Below the pieces are notes generated by a model. The model was not told where the DNA came from. It ran no database searches and saw only the letters and a list, made by a program, of their open reading frames with translations. A stretch of DNA of 64,000 nt, taken from the NCBI RefSeq assembly GCF_040436345.1, contig NC_133221.1:22020665-22084664 (forward strand), read 5' to 3'. Each line of letters begins with the position of its first letter. Positions within the stretch are counted from its first letter, which is position 1. Of this stretch, positions 46,766-60,084 are shown piece by piece. Both the position numbers and the translations under genes were made by a program. Origin of the DNA: Pagrus major (taxonomy: Eukaryota > Chordata > Actinopteri > Spariformes > Sparidae).

Positions 46766-47446
46766 ACAGGTTGAAATGTGACATTTATGTGAACTATGAA
46801 TGTCAACAAAACCATTTACTGTAATGCACTGTAATGCTACACAACAGAAGACCTGGAGACAATCACATTCTCACTGGCGTCTCACAGTAAATTACACAGA
46901 CGTTGTCCTCAACCTCATGACCCGCTGAGAGAATAGCCAAACACAAACACTAACACTCATCATTAAACATATAGTGAGCCGGCCGGACAGCAAACATCCA
47001 GTAAACACAGAGTGTGATGGCTGGTCTCAAGGCTAGCTAGACCCCTGGTTTATGGTTTCACATTCCCTTTGACCTGAACTTATGGCCCGCTACCCACTTT
47101 TAGGCCCTGCTTTATTTAGCACAGCAAAGGCCACGGCAGCAGACCTCGCTGGTTATTGTACATACAGGCATGGCTGAGGCTCCGTGGGGAGATATATGGC
47201 ATCAGGAAGGGTGATGTGTGAATGTTGCTGCCCTTTTTTCCCCCTCAGGCATGTGGTTCAGTGTCATTTACTGTATGAGATTACATTGTCCCGGTCAGTG
47301 TGGGAGCAGGAAACAGAAAACACAGATGCTTCTTAAAATTCTCCTGTCGTGAATCAAATAAATCACTTTCAGACTTGGAACTATTACATTTATTATGACT
47401 ATTACTACTACTACGAAAATACATTTATTCACTTGCTCGTGTAGAG

Positions 47447-47910
47447 TTAAAGGGACAGTACACCCCAGAACCAAAAATACATATTTTTCCCGGCCATAGA
47501 TATGAGTGCCTTCTCTCAAATATAATGGAACTACATGGCACTCGGTTTGTGGTGTTCAAAGCGGCAAAAAAAAAAATACATTTGAAAAACTCATCAGCAG
47601 TGTCTCTTTCTAAAAGTTATAACCCGGATGCTGAAGATAATAAACTGACCTTGTTGTGAGCATTTTCACATCAGAACAAATTCTTTCCGTATCACCACAC
47701 AGCAGAAAGCAAACATTTACTCATGGACAAAACATTAGTGCCATCTAGTCCTATTATATTAGAGAGGAGGCAGACATATTAACTGATGATATCTTCAGGA
47801 CTCGGCAACTCGCATCAAAACACTCTGGATGAATAAAAAGGCAAAAATTTAAAATATGATATGAAAAATACGTATTTTTGATGATGATATGGGTGTACTG
47901 TCAGTTTAAA
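47447..47910. mobile_element. Long-inverted-repeat MITE, copy 2 (complete)
   Basis: TTAAAGGGACAGTACACCCC on the left pairs with the reverse of GGGTGTACTGTCAGTTTAAA on the right. The arms extend inward to paired TAATGGAACTACATGGCACT and AGTGCCATCTAGTCCTATTA. It has the same family structure as 1-320. It is non-coding. Confidence 0.8.
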
Positions 47911-48302
47911 TAAGAAGATCGATATCAATCTCACATCTGTTCGTCAAAATCATTCCCAGCTGTTGTGATAAAGAAAGAAAAACATGGATGTAGGGAGATT
48001 CAAACAGAGGAGGGTGTGTTAGGGTGTGATGAGTTATGTGACCTCAGACTGACACTGGCTCGCAGCCTCTCCAGCCCTGTTATCTGCTGTGCATCTCACT
48101 CTCTCCACCTTTGAAAAGGAAAAATGTAGCACTCTTTGTCTTTAAAATGCCTGTATAACAAGTGGACTTTCTCTGTGGTATCTCTTTCCTGTTTTGTATA
48201 TATATATGTATGTTTGTTGTTTCTTATATATCTGCTTCCGCCTGTTCTCATGTTTTTCTCTCAAGCAACAATCGTCATCCACCCTCTCTGTCCTGTCCCC
48301 TG

Positions 48303-48422
48303 ACAGTATGATCTAAAAATGCTGGACTCTCAGGCCCCACAGCTCCAGAAACAACACCGTGACTCAGAGCTTTCTGGTCAGTCCAACCCCTCCCCGCTGG
48401 GACAGAACACTGATGGAGGATG
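48303..48422 (+). other. Exon-like stretch of doubtful status
   Basis: A pyrimidine-rich acceptor (CTCTCTGTCCTGTCCCCTGACAG) ends at 48306. It is followed by an open frame of about 38 codons, YDLKMLDSQAPQLQKQHRDS, ELSGQSNPSPLGQNTDGG, then TGA. Composition looks more coding than its surroundings. No homologue is recognised and no companion exon was found, so it may be chance. Confidence 0.2.
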
Positions 48423-49199
48423 AGGATGGTGGTAGACTCTGAAGCACTTTATGTACTGTAAGCAAATTTAGCTTCACAGCTCATAAAACTTTAATGAAAT
48501 GCTTTCCCATCCTGAAGACAATGAGCACCTGCTTCATCAACTCTTAAATGATGTGAGTGAGTGTTTGTTCTCAGTTGGAAGTGAGGGAGTGCAGAAATTT
48601 AAATGAATGTGACCTTAAGAAGAAAACTAAACAGTGATGTTGGGTTCGGCCCCCTGGCAACGATGATAAATGAATAAACATGAAAAGGATAGAAAGCCTT
48701 TGGAGTGCTTATGAAATGAGAGTGAAACTTAAGTTGGAGTGTATTAACACTGCTGGTAATATGAGTCAAGACACATCAGCAGCTTACAGGAACACATGCA
48801 CAGGCTGACTTGCTGTTTATTTGTCTCCAGTATGTAGTGTATGAGTGAGCTGTATGGGCCTGCCTGTCTGCCCGGGACTGTTGCTGCAGATTCACACGGC
48901 TCTATATAAACACTCGACCACTGAAGGAAATGGCGACGCTCACATTACTGTGGATAAGATGTCCCAGAGCGAGAGCTTAGGACAGTTTGAATATCTCTGT
49001 CCAGTATCATTATGAAACAGAAATAGTCTTTGCACATTCCTGATTTCAGGCAGGTTCCTGACTGGACGAGCACAAAACACTTAACAATGAAGAAAAGGAA
49101 AGCATGCATGATGACATTCCTGTTGGATATTAATCTGCTCATGTCTTCAACTGCGACATTACATTTTTATGATGTTTTTGGGGTATTTCGCATTTCATT

Positions 49200-49318
49200 T
49201 AGAGAGGGAGAGAGGGAGGTGATGACATGCAGCAAGGCCCACAGCCTGATTTGAACTGAGGCTGAGGACGTTGCAAAAAACATGGCACACATCTTAGATT
49301 GCTAAAGTAAGCCGCGAT
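49200..49318 (-). repeat. tRNA-SINE-like fragment
   Basis: GTGATGACATGCAGCAAGGC, 'ccacagcctgatttgaactgaggctgaggacg' and 'gcacacatcttagattgctaa' resemble a decayed repeat whose consensus I recall as 'gacatgcagcaaagggcc...tcgaacc...'. On the minus strand the GGTTCRAAYC-like box is reduced to GTTCAAATC. The stretch is too worn to class firmly. Confidence 0.35.
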
Positions 49319-51257
49319 GATGACCCCTACTGTGCCACCAAAATGATGAATTCATTTAAAACCTGGTAAAAGATGTGGGCAGATGGAAAGAATAAAAACA
49401 TTCATTTTTTATTTATAATAGAGAAACTTGTATGAGCTGACCAATCAGAGTAGACTTTCAGACAGAGGGGGAATCCAGTGCTGCGGCACCAGACAATATG
49501 AGAACAGTGATGTGTTTTTCGAGCATGAAAGCATGTAAAACTATTCTTGTAGTAACCCAAAATAAAATTAAGAACCTGAAAATGAGAAATATGTCTCCTT
49601 TTACTCAAGAATAACTAACCTCCCCTCAGAGTCATATGAAGTATCGTCACAAATATTCAGTTTGTGTACTGTTATGAACATTATGTATACAAGTTGCCTG
49701 AGAAATATGTGAAGCACAATAAGCACAAGTGATGTCATTTGGCCGAACTTCAAAGTCACTACAGACACTGATACTGTCTCTAAATGAGCATGAAAAGAAT
49801 CCATTTCCTGTGTTTACGTCTGCGGTTTTTCATCTTTAAGAAAAATAACAGATTCCCCACTGGATTACACAAACTACTTAAAATGGTTTTCCTGCTGCCC
49901 ACACAAAGGGGAGCCGAGGGAAAGACATGGGTTTATGTACATTTCATTAGTATCACTTCTACAAGTGTGGAATCACGTATTGCAAACAATGTTGACTTTT
50001 CAGGAAACAGTCTTGTTTTTAAGGTTGAAATGACAATATCCTCTACTCAAATGGGTTTTTGGAAAGGACAGACAGACGATGTATGCATGTAATATTCCAA
50101 CTGTGAGCATGATGAAGTGACGAATGAAAAGATAAAGCTACAGGGGCAAGAAAATGTCAATCAGAAGACGTGTGTCTCCAGTCATGGCAAAAGCACCATT
50201 TTTAATGTTTCACGTAACTTTGGATGGAAGTCGTGATATATTGATGTAAAGTATCTGATATCACACTAACAGTAACACAAAGCATTTTTGACAACATTTC
50301 TTTCACATGTAAAGTGCTTTTCCTTTTGAATGTGACAGTTTTTTATATTATTTAGTCACATTCAGTAACCTTAAGCCTTACAGCTCAGTGACAAAGTTAA
50401 AACTCAGAGTCACTAACACTGGAAAATGTCTCATTGTGTAGCACTTATTACATGATTTAAATCCTGTTAAGTCTACTCTTTAGAGGAGACATTTGGTTGC
50501 TTACAATCTCAGACTTTTCTATGAATTTCGAAGTATACAAAAGAATATTTACAAAGCCATGTCCATGTACCCTCCTGCTATGCCTCATTAGAATACAAAT
50601 CAGAGGATGTATGAAAGCTCTTCAATGTGCCTGTTAATCACCTGAAACATCATCATTTTTAGATGCCGAGTCAGTAAGGGGACAAGGTTAGAAGGATGTA
50701 GGATACATTCTGGCCAAATGAAATGCATCAGCTAATTTCTGCACGGGTGCTGTTCTATGTCCGACCTCTAATCTTCCTGTGGTCAGAGGGAACCAAAAAG
50801 AAAACTTCTTTTTCAGAACTAAAAACACAAAAGCTAATATTATAATTCTGGTCGGGTTTATGACCATATAGACTGATATGAAGTTTCCAGACTAAAACAT
50901 TTGTTCATTAACTTCCCACCTCTCCATTCTCAATCTCAGAAACAACCTTCTTAATTCATAAGAGTGACACAAAACAATTTTATTCACGGCAACGTGTCAT
51001 TAAGAGATTGCTTCTCTCCAAATCACAGCTTAACATGTTTGCTGAGCCTGAACTGTTCTACTAATACTACTTCCCACTAATTTACTGAGTGTTATGTTGA
51101 ACAGCCATAGCTAAAAATAATGACAGGAAGTGGACATGAAGTGCTGTGAGATAAAAAGGGTTTTGCCAAAGTGCTACAAAATAATTACACAACTCTGTTC
51201 AACACTAGAACTCTGCTTCATTCAGGTGTTTGCTGCTTGTCTGTATCTGCCCCTTGA

Positions 51258-51430
51258 TTAAAGGGTAACCCCACCAATTTTACACATTAAAGTGTGTTTA
51301 CATGTCTTTGGGAGTACTTCTCCCCAAGAGTATTCTTAAAAAGCAATCGGATGTCATATATTACTCTACACAGCATATGGCCTTCTTACAAGAGAAGCAG
51401 CCAAGTGATTGATGACACAACTGCCGATCA
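51258..51430 (+). repeat. MITE fragment (TTAAAGGGTAACYCCA family)
   Basis: It starts TTAAAGGGTAACCCCACC and continues with TACACATTAAAGTGTGTTTA and a GGGAGTACT motif, as at 1797-1953 in reverse. The right end is not defined. Confidence 0.5.
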
Positions 51431-54429
51431 CTTCATCTGTTGTGAAGTATTTTAAACATATTGTGTAAAAGTATTTTCATGATTAACTGAAATGCACGAC
51501 AAACCTATGTAAAAACTAAAAATATGCACCTTCCTTTTTGTTTTCTGGTTGTATATTCCATAATGTTAAATCCCTCTTGTTTTACAATTTGTGTGATGTG
51601 AACACACAAAATAATCACAAACAGACTTTTTGCATTTACATCACCATCTTTTCAGCAAGAGGGACTTCCTTACTAACATCCCCGTCATGGCTCTCTGATG
51701 ATCTGCACATGCCACTGACAACTTTCTGAATGACCAGGAAAGACAGAAGTGACAAAAAATCTGAACTATTTTGTAATTTGAGGAGGAAAATTCAATTGTG
51801 CAGTAAACAGATTAGCTCTGACGCAGAAGTTGTGCAGTGACAAACCGCAGAACAATCGATAAGAGCGCAGACTCACACCAGACCAGCGATGAAGAGCCTC
51901 CTTGTTTGAACAGATAGATGAGATTCTTTAACAGCTAAGAAGCAGCATGTCATCGCATTTTCTGAAGTTTTCACTTCTGTTGTGGATTAAATCTACACAT
52001 CTGCAAATCAAACTTCAAGCATTATTTCATTTTAACCCTAACCCCCACTACAAACTAATTTAAATAACTATCTGAGGCACCATCTTCACTAAGTCTGTTA
52101 ATGCTGAAATCTTGAGTCCAAGGAGTCACTTAAAAAGGAGGTGGTTCATTTCAAGGAGTTACATAGCAAATACGCATAAATCTGATTAAATAAGAGGACA
52201 ATGTCCTTGTTTTGACAATTTCATTTTGAATCTTCATATATTAGAACCACGATGGATGAATAGTTTACAGCCAAAACAGAGATTTGAGATGAAAATACAC
52301 ACATCAAACCTTTAAGACTGCCCAAAAACATCTTGTATCTCTTTTGAGTATCTCTTGTGTAAATAATTTACTATTCCAGCTATTTACAGCTTGGAAAAGA
52401 GTTTGCTCAGAGAAAAGGTACCAAATTCCAACTTTCGTCCAGGGAGGCTTTACTTTTTTGGAGTAAATGGATGTACCTAAGATGCAACGCTGTACCTTTT
52501 AACCTAAGAGCTGCACCTTTAGACTAAAAGGTGCAAAGAGGGTGGCAACAAGTGTTTTCTTTCTCTTTATCAGTTTCTTTTTTGACTCCAACATCTTGTG
52601 GCTCTCTACCTCAACACACCGGGTGACATCCGAGCACAAGCAAATCACTCTGAGGTCGGACGTAAACACAGGCTGAGTAGAGCTACTGTACATGACCACT
52701 GAGGCACCGAGACGGCCAGACGGTATATTTAGTAGCTTCACGGGGATCAGCAAATCGGAGCATGCGGAAGGCAAACACTAATCATGACGGCCTTGATCAG
52801 CAGGACGGTTTGAAGGTGGCTGTAAAGTAGCAGTCAGGAGGCAGAGAGGCCTGTGTTTAAGTCGTTAAAATCACGTCAGGGAATTATGAATGAGCCGAGG
52901 CTTTGAGCTCATCTTCAAACTCATCATGAGCGAGTTGACGTGTCGGCGCTGCGTGTGTGCGAGAGGCGTGTTATTATATCAAAGTGTGGCTTAGCTTTCA
53001 CTGACATACTCATCTCATCTGTAATTAGCCCACAGCTGTGCTTAATGCAACTCACACCGGCAGATTTCATAACAAACAACCAGAAACGATCACTTAGATA
53101 CAGGAAAAACAGGTGAAAACACACTTAGGAACTACACTTAGTCACGCTAAACAGACCCAACATGAAACTATATGATGTCTTGTACGATTATTATTGTACT
53201 AATTATAAAGCTGTATCTGATGTTTGAGTGTATTCATGATGGGCAGCTCAGCAAAAACCATGGCTGAAAGAGACTCTCAGGGAACCTTTGAAGCACTGAT
53301 CTAGGCAGGGAAATTATCAGTGTACAGTTTTGCTCAGAGAGTAAAAATGAACACTTTGCAGTTGTCCACACCCATCAGAGTTCAACACTTTGAACAGCTG
53401 CTTCAGAGCCACATCAGTTCAGTCAATGCGTCAACTCTGTCACAGAAAACTTCTTTGTATCATCAGACATGTCGCTGTGCATTCGGAGAGCATATGCCGC
53501 CTGTTTTCCCAGCCGAAGCAGAGGAAACCTCCATGTAAAGGCGAGGTGATGATTTGTAGTTTTGCAAACAGAGCTGTTGAGCTGACTGTTGCGTATTTCC
53601 ATTGAATCATCCGGACGGGACAAGACGTCTTTCTGCTGAGAGATAAAGGATTCTCTGTGTAACCTGGTCAACACAGGAACAAATACCCAAACATTGAGGT
53701 CACTCCCATAACAGGAATAGTCAGGTTAATGGACTCTGGCTTCAACGACATGGCAAATATGCAGGAAACAGGGCGGGAAAATTGCAACACACACACGCAC
53801 ACACAGAGCCCTGCCAAATCAAACCTACAGGAAAGTTGGGCGGGCATTTTAAAATTCAGCTCCCTACATAACATTCTCCCAGTCAGTGAGTGCCAAACAA
53901 AATCTACTTTATGTACAACTAGGCACACCCTCTCTGCACTAGAGGTTGGTGTACCAACGCATGAAAATACACACTGTGCATTCAGAAAGAGGCCAAAACA
54001 ATAAAAGAACATGTCAAACTATAAAAATTCAAAACCATACATCATTTCCAACATCACCTCCGTGATGCTGTGGGACTGTTTCTCCACACCAGATCCTTCC
54101 CAGCTCCCGCATGACACACATGCCAGTGAATGTAGGTCCAGGAAGGAGGCAGATACAGTGGCCGGTTTGTGAAATCTGCCTTAATGCTCTGTAACCTGAG
54201 ACCTTCACCTTGAGTCAAAACACTTCAGCAGCAGAGAGCAGCGGCCAGTGAAAGCTATGGGAGCTATGTTGTACGTTCTACACGGCGTACATGCATGGTT
54301 TAACACAAAAGGCTACTTGTCAGGATGTAATAAATAAATGACTGCGGTACTATTCTGGAAAGGAGACTGTAACGGTCGTATCTTAGATGTTAGAAGGAAA
54401 GTCTAGAGGTGTGTTAAAAGATGTTCAGG

Positions 54430-54650
54430 GCTGCCAGTACTGATTTTCAATTAATTGATTAACCATTTATTCTATAAAATGTCAGAAAATAGTGGAAATG
54501 CCCATTTAATTTCATCAAATGACTTGTTTTGTCTGTCCAACAGATCAAAACCCAAAGATTCAGTGGACGAAATATATAAACAGATGAAAGCAGCAAATTC
54601 AGTCTTGAATCAGTTAATCCATAAAGATTGCTGTCAACTCATTTGATGTT
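54430..54650 (+). repeat. 'GATTAAT' dispersed repeat, copy
   Basis: TCAATTAATTGATTAACC, TATAAAATGTCAGAAAATAG and GACTTGTTTTGTCTGTCCAA are landmarks of a repeat family found several times in this window. Others are at 45896-46765, 55930-56190 and 60085-60375. It is non-coding. Confidence 0.6.
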
Positions 54651-55130
54651 CAATATTTAGCTTGTTGCTTTCAGCACAAAAGATAGTATTCAGCACTTTC
54701 AAGTCACCTTCTACAGCAAGAGCCACATAAAGCACCTCACCCTCCGCTGTCGTCTCACAGCGAGGTGCATGACGGCAAAATGATGGATTACGAGTTGAAC
54801 GCCAGGAAGCTGAAACTCCACAGGACATCCAACGCCTTCAGACAGGTTGGTGTAATAGTGTCATATTTACAAGCTCTGCCAGAACTTTATATGAGCAAAA
54901 TAAATCAATACCAAGTGTCTAACAGATTTTACACCCTGCAGGTAATAGCTACTCTATAACAAGAGGCAGAGAGGAGAAAACAAGTCACTTAAAGTGAGTG
55001 TTAATCTTTGAGGTCCGTTTAAAGTTGAATTATTATTCAAGGGTGACAGTTATAGCGGATAAAGACAGAACAGGATGGAAGTAAAAGCATCGCACAGCAA
55101 ACAGAGCAGATTGTCATATTACCATCTTCC

Positions 55131-55136
55131 TTTCTG
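55131..55136 (-). other. Candidate initiator codon and donor for the KIAA1755-like gene
   Basis: On the minus strand the text reads GGAAGATG/GTAATATG. That places an ATG directly before a GT donor in phase 0, which is exactly what the first visible exon at 45565 needs. It is one of several such ATG/GT pairs in this gene-poor stretch, so it is only a possibility. Confidence 0.15.
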
Positions 55137-55504
55137 CACGCCGTCTTTCCCAGTCATCACAACAGCAGCGTTCTCTGAAATAATCCAAACGGAGCGATAA
55201 TAATGTACAGAGCTCCTGCTCACTGGCTGCTGGACCAAAATGAAATCCATTCTGCCCAGACACTCGTTCACAGCTGAGTGAGTGAGGACAACCTTAAGCC
55301 AGCTGGATGAGCATTCGGCGAGTCCTCAGCTGAGCCGCATTTAAGTATTTGATTTGTCTTGTTTCCTCTCCTCTCTTTTTCTCTCTGTGTGCCTCTGATT
55401 TACTGAGCTCTCTCAGCTCTCTGTGTTTGCTCCCTCGCAGCACCTCAAGTGCCGGGTGCTATGTTTGTCTGTGAGGGGCAGCGTGACCAAACATGAGGAG
55501 AGGT

Positions 55505-55512
55505 GAGAGAGG

Positions 55513-55564
<52 letters not shown>
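55505..55564. repeat. (GA)n microsatellite
   Basis: A run of GA units interrupted by GACAGA, about 60 bases. Confidence 0.9.
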
Positions 55565-55929
55565 AACAAGCCTCGCAGTAAATCCAAGTACATGCAAGTG
55601 CAAAGTCTTAGCGGCATCTTCTTACACTTCATGATCCTTGATACCAATAAGCCACTGCCAGCCAACATAAAATGATACACTGATTCAGTATGTGTGTTTG
55701 CATACTTGTATTACTCACATTGTGAAGGTATAATGTAGTCAAACTGTCACATTGTGAATCGTCACCTAGTGGCACAAAGCTGGTCCCCACAAAGTAAAAC
55801 ATTTCATTTTCAGGTAAGAGTTGAAGTTTAGCATGCAGGGCTTATGGTTTGGATCAGGCTCCAGGGATGTCGATGTTATATCTGACAAAAGTGACAACAA
55901 CAATTTTGGGAGTGTATCACATCGAAGGG

Positions 55930-56190
55930 AGATAAAGATGATAATGAAAATAATTGTTGATTTTAGCCCTATCTGGTGATTGTTTTCATGATTAATCATT
56001 TAGTCTAAAAAATATCAAAAAATGTTCTTCACAATTTCCCACTGACATCGTGAAATTGCTCCTTTTGTCCAACCAAAGAATCATCATCATTCATTTACCA
56101 TCATAAATGGCAAAGAAAAGCAGCAAATAATTGGCAAATAATTTCCTTTCGATCAATAAATCAATTACTGACCCATTGTTGCAGTTCAAG
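55930..56190 (+). repeat. 'GATTAAT' dispersed repeat, copy
   Basis: TTTTCATGATTAATCATTTA, GTCTAAAAAATATCAAAAAA, TCCTTTTGTCCAACCAAAGA and a closing GATCAATAAATCAATTACTG follow the family order seen at 54430-54650. Confidence 0.6.
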
Positions 56191-57507
56191 AAGAAATGAT
56201 AGATTTCATGTCACAATTATCCTGTCCAACATAACTATGATTCACCATGTTTTCCTGATAATCATGAACCATTCTTTAAACTTAAAAAAAAAAAAACTAC
56301 AACGTACAGGAATCACTTTAACCTTACATTTTATGTAAGGAGACACATATTTTTATTGCATCACAGATAGACACATAGTTTTTTAGTGAAAAACAAACAA
56401 AGAATCTTACATAAGTAATCATGATTCATAAGGTCTTTCCACACAAATAAAGCATAAATACATGGCGGTAGGTAACCTCATCTACCTGTCGTAAGTTTAA
56501 GTTTGGAATCCAATTTAACTTTTTTATTTTGTGGGTGATACAATGTGAAGCCATACCTTCAGTCATGGTGACAGGCTTAGGCAAATCAAAATCAATCAGG
56601 GCACCAATATAGGACTGTACGTCAGTGAGCCTCAAGGTGTGAATAACACTATACAAGTGAAATTTAAATTGACTGACATGTGTATGCACGACAGTAAAGC
56701 TCTCAGTAATTGTACACTGTTACAGTACAATATCTGTTTAAGTTAATGAGCTGGCAGATACAGATACAAGTAGAGAGAGAACTGATTAAGATCCAAATCA
56801 CACTTTTTGCAAAATGTAAATCATTTGAATTTCTTGAACAAAACAATATACTGTTTAGTGGCAGCGAGAATTAAAAAGAAAAAGTACCGAAAACTTTTCA
56901 TTTGACTTTTCTGTGAAAACACTCTAATCAGGAGGGAATCAGTCAGCTCCCCAGAGGGCGAACAAACCAGCAAAAAAAATCAAATTGTTTTGAAATGTTC
57001 AATGCCGACACTGTGGCAGAAAAACCACCATATGCCACTAAATTAAACTTCCTATCACAAGACCATTGTGAGTGATTGGATAATGGGAGCATGGCAAAAA
57101 ATATGAAGAGACAAGAAAATAAAGAGCAGAGAATCTTGCCTTCAAGTAATGAAAGATAAAGAAGTATGACTGAAAACATCAAGAGGAGCACTTCAGCTGA
57201 AAGGCATGGACCAATTGCTATTCATCTTCGTCATGGGGAGCTGAAAATCTTTGTCCTGACTTAAGTTTTAAGATATTTTGGTGATTGAAACTAGAGAAGA
57301 GACAGAAGAAGAACATGAGTCGAGGAGGAGAGGTGAAGATGTGAGAGGGGAAGAAAAAGTGTTCAAGCGGAAGAGGCAATGCTGCTGGGTGAAACCTCAT
57401 CCTGACAGAAGCTGTTGTGAAACAGCAGCAAGAATATCTCGGCTCTGTACGTTTGACCTGGTCATGTCAAAGTGGAGACGGAGAGAGATAGACTGACAGT
57501 GAGGTAT

Positions 57508-57528
57508 TTCTCTCTCTCTCTCTCTCTG
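57508..57528. repeat. (TC)n microsatellite
   Basis: A perfect TC run of about 20 bases. Confidence 0.85.
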
Positions 57529-57764
57529 ATCCAGACAGAATCCATGCAGCACATTCCTCCAGAGCTTTTTCACCACTCATCAACCTGCGTATGAGTGTGA
57601 AACTTGCATGTGCAGGTTTATTTTGAATCTCATTTTTTGAGTATTAGCTGAAATGTGTGCCGAGTGCTTCGTCAGACTTTAAAACCTGGACAAAAACAGA
57701 TTATTTTGCCACTTGCGAGCAGCAGAAAAGAGCTTTGGTCACAACAGTGACATATCATCACCGT

Positions 57765-58065
57765 ATAAAGTTAATAGGAGGAACTTGTCAGCAAATAGTT
57801 GCCTATTTTTGAATTCAGCAGATATGGAGCGACAACAGCTTCGTTTGGAGTCGTTTATCTTGCCACCTGGTGGCCGTAAGTCCAATATTCACTCTCCTTT
57901 TATCTCAATTTTTGATTTCCACCAACTCCAGAGGGAAATATCTGGCTCTTTAGCAGCTAAATGCTCCACCATGTTCACAAGCTAGTCGCTAACTTTGTGG
58001 TTTGGTGCTGAGCTGGTAGCTTAATTACTACTGCTGAAAAAATGTACCTAAATGTGGCAACGGAC
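57765..58065 (+). repeat. Dispersed repeat (CACCTGGTGGCC type)
   Basis: GGAGTCGTTTATCTTGCCAC, CTGGTGGCCGTAAGTCCA, 'ccaccaactccagagggaaatatctggctctttagcagctaaatgctccaccatgttcac' and 'gctagtcgctaac' form a series I recall as a common percomorph repeat. Limits are approximate. Confidence 0.45.
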
Positions 58066-59279
58066 AGCTTTTCCCCCCAGATAGTCCAAAGTCACACGGT
58101 GGCCATTTTCCCCTGACATTGTGCTCAGGGAGCTCAGAAGTAATACTGCTTTGTTTGCAGGTGCTATAAATGTGGGGATTTGTATCATTTCACCTCCGCC
58201 TAATTGATCAGGAACTGAAAAGACAATAGATAGTAAAAAAAAAAAAACATCAGGACATCAGGCCATATTTAAATGTAAAACAAAAGATTTGATAAATCCT
58301 CTTAGCTTCTGTTAGACAAAAACAAACATTAGCATTCAGCCACTTCCTAGCTTACTTTACTGTTTGATAGTATTGCATGATACAATAGGAAAGTCGTATT
58401 CAATTCTAAAATATCAACACATATCTTGGACACAGTTATTTAAACCAGGAAGTGAAAGCACTGGATGTAATCAAACAGTAATGCTAGCTAGGAAGTGGTT
58501 GAATGCTAACGTTAGCTAATGGGTTATCAAACATATTGCTTTCCCTTGAAATATGGCCCCATGTACCTCCAGATTTTCACGGGTATGGATACATCAGTTT
58601 AAGTATTAAGAGTAAAAGTACTCAATGCAAAAAAATAGAGATGCATGCTATGGATTTTTTTTTCAGCCGATACCAAGTAGAGCAGCCTGATCAGTTCACT
58701 TATGTCATATCATGGTGTACCATATCTAAAATCCTAGATGATACACAGTCTCATATATAATGAAATATATATAGTCCAGCATTACCTGAGGGTAAGAAAT
58801 GCTAAGATTTAGTGAGCAAAGATGGATGATTTATTATTTCATAGGTATAATATGTTGAAACTCGTGGACTATGGTATGATATCATCATATTTAAATGACA
58901 TCTAGCCCTAATGTGTGTGCATGAAATGGCTGATAAGATGCACCAATAACAACAGTATACATAATGTATCGAGTGTAGCGTGCCTTCTGCCTCAACGTCT
59001 CCATTTGAGAACAGGCCCGAGGACAAACATGTGTGTTGATGTTGTTGTTGTTTTCTTCATCATCATATACTGGAGCTATCATTGTTGTCCTTGTGCCCCT
59101 CCACCCCCCCACCCCCCCTCTTTTCTCTCTCAGGTCCTCCTTCAGGCTCTGTTAATGCACTGACTCTACTGGGTGACAAGACAAATGTGCAAAAGTCACA
59201 AAGGGACACAGAAAGAAAGAGAGAGGGATAAAAAAAACAGATGTGGGAGGGGGGGTGAGAGAGAAAGCACGTATGTGTA

Positions 59280-59283
<4 letters not shown>

Positions 59284-59367
<84 letters not shown>
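59284..59367. repeat. (GT)n microsatellite
   Basis: About 84 bases of GT units with a single ATGT interruption near 59341. It is among the longest simple repeats in the window. Confidence 0.95.
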
Positions 59368-59476
59368 ACAGCATGTCTGTGGTATTAGGTTTGAGCAGAG
59401 TGAGCGTGTCCTCGCCAGAGGAGAGAAGCTGTTGATTCAACTGGTCGCCGCCAAGGCCTTGTCGCCCTTGTCCTCA

Positions 59477-59508
<32 letters not shown>
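59477..59508. repeat. (CT)n / CTGTCT-rich tract
   Basis: Repeated TCTCTGTCTC units, followed by further pyrimidine-rich sequence to about 59570. Confidence 0.8.
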
Positions 59509-60084
59509 AAAATCCCTTTCTTAGTCGGTCTCGATCTCTCTCCCCCTCTCCCCCTCTCTCCATTTCACTCATACATATTATAAACAGGACATTTTACTTA
59601 ATCCCAAATCTCTGACCCTCCTGCTTTGCTTCTTTGACATGTCACCATTGTGAATTAAAATCTGCACAGGAGCGGCTTGCAAGGTTAAAAATAATGTTTG
59701 ACAAAAATAAATCCATGAACATGTGTCCTTAAAAACTGAAGAGGATGTGTGCTTTACTGTGACGCACACTCCTACGGGGAGGACAATGGCTACAGTATGA
59801 TGAAATAAAAAGGAAATCACTGCTGTATGATGCTTTCCTATGTGATGCACCACTAGTTGCAAACGCAACAGCTATATTTTTCGGTCAGACTGGGAGCAAT
59901 TTGCAAATTACAAGAAACTTGGATAATTTGTTTCAACCTGACTAGAAAACCAGGGTGAAGTTTTGTAAAATCACTGTAAATCAAAATGTCAGAACTGAGT
60001 CTTAATATGCTCTTAAAGTCACAAGGTTCTGGCTCTCACTGCACCGCAAAGCAATGCTGCAATTTAGCTTCTCTCAACATGGTC

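Noticed and set aside
52040-52060. 'taaccctaacccccac', telomere-like
   Set aside because: There are fewer than three units, so it is not an interstitial telomere tract.
53668-54012. 114-codon minus-strand frame with Cys-rich and hydrophobic parts
   Set aside because: Much of it translates a short CA repeat (VCVCV). No family or exon partner was found.
57278-57496. Charged 72-codon plus-strand frame rich in Glu-Arg
   Set aside because: It is a purine-rich stretch next to simple repeats and has no homology or splice support.
59063-59440. 125-codon minus-strand frame rich in Thr-His
   Set aside because: It is the translation of the GT microsatellite and has no other content.
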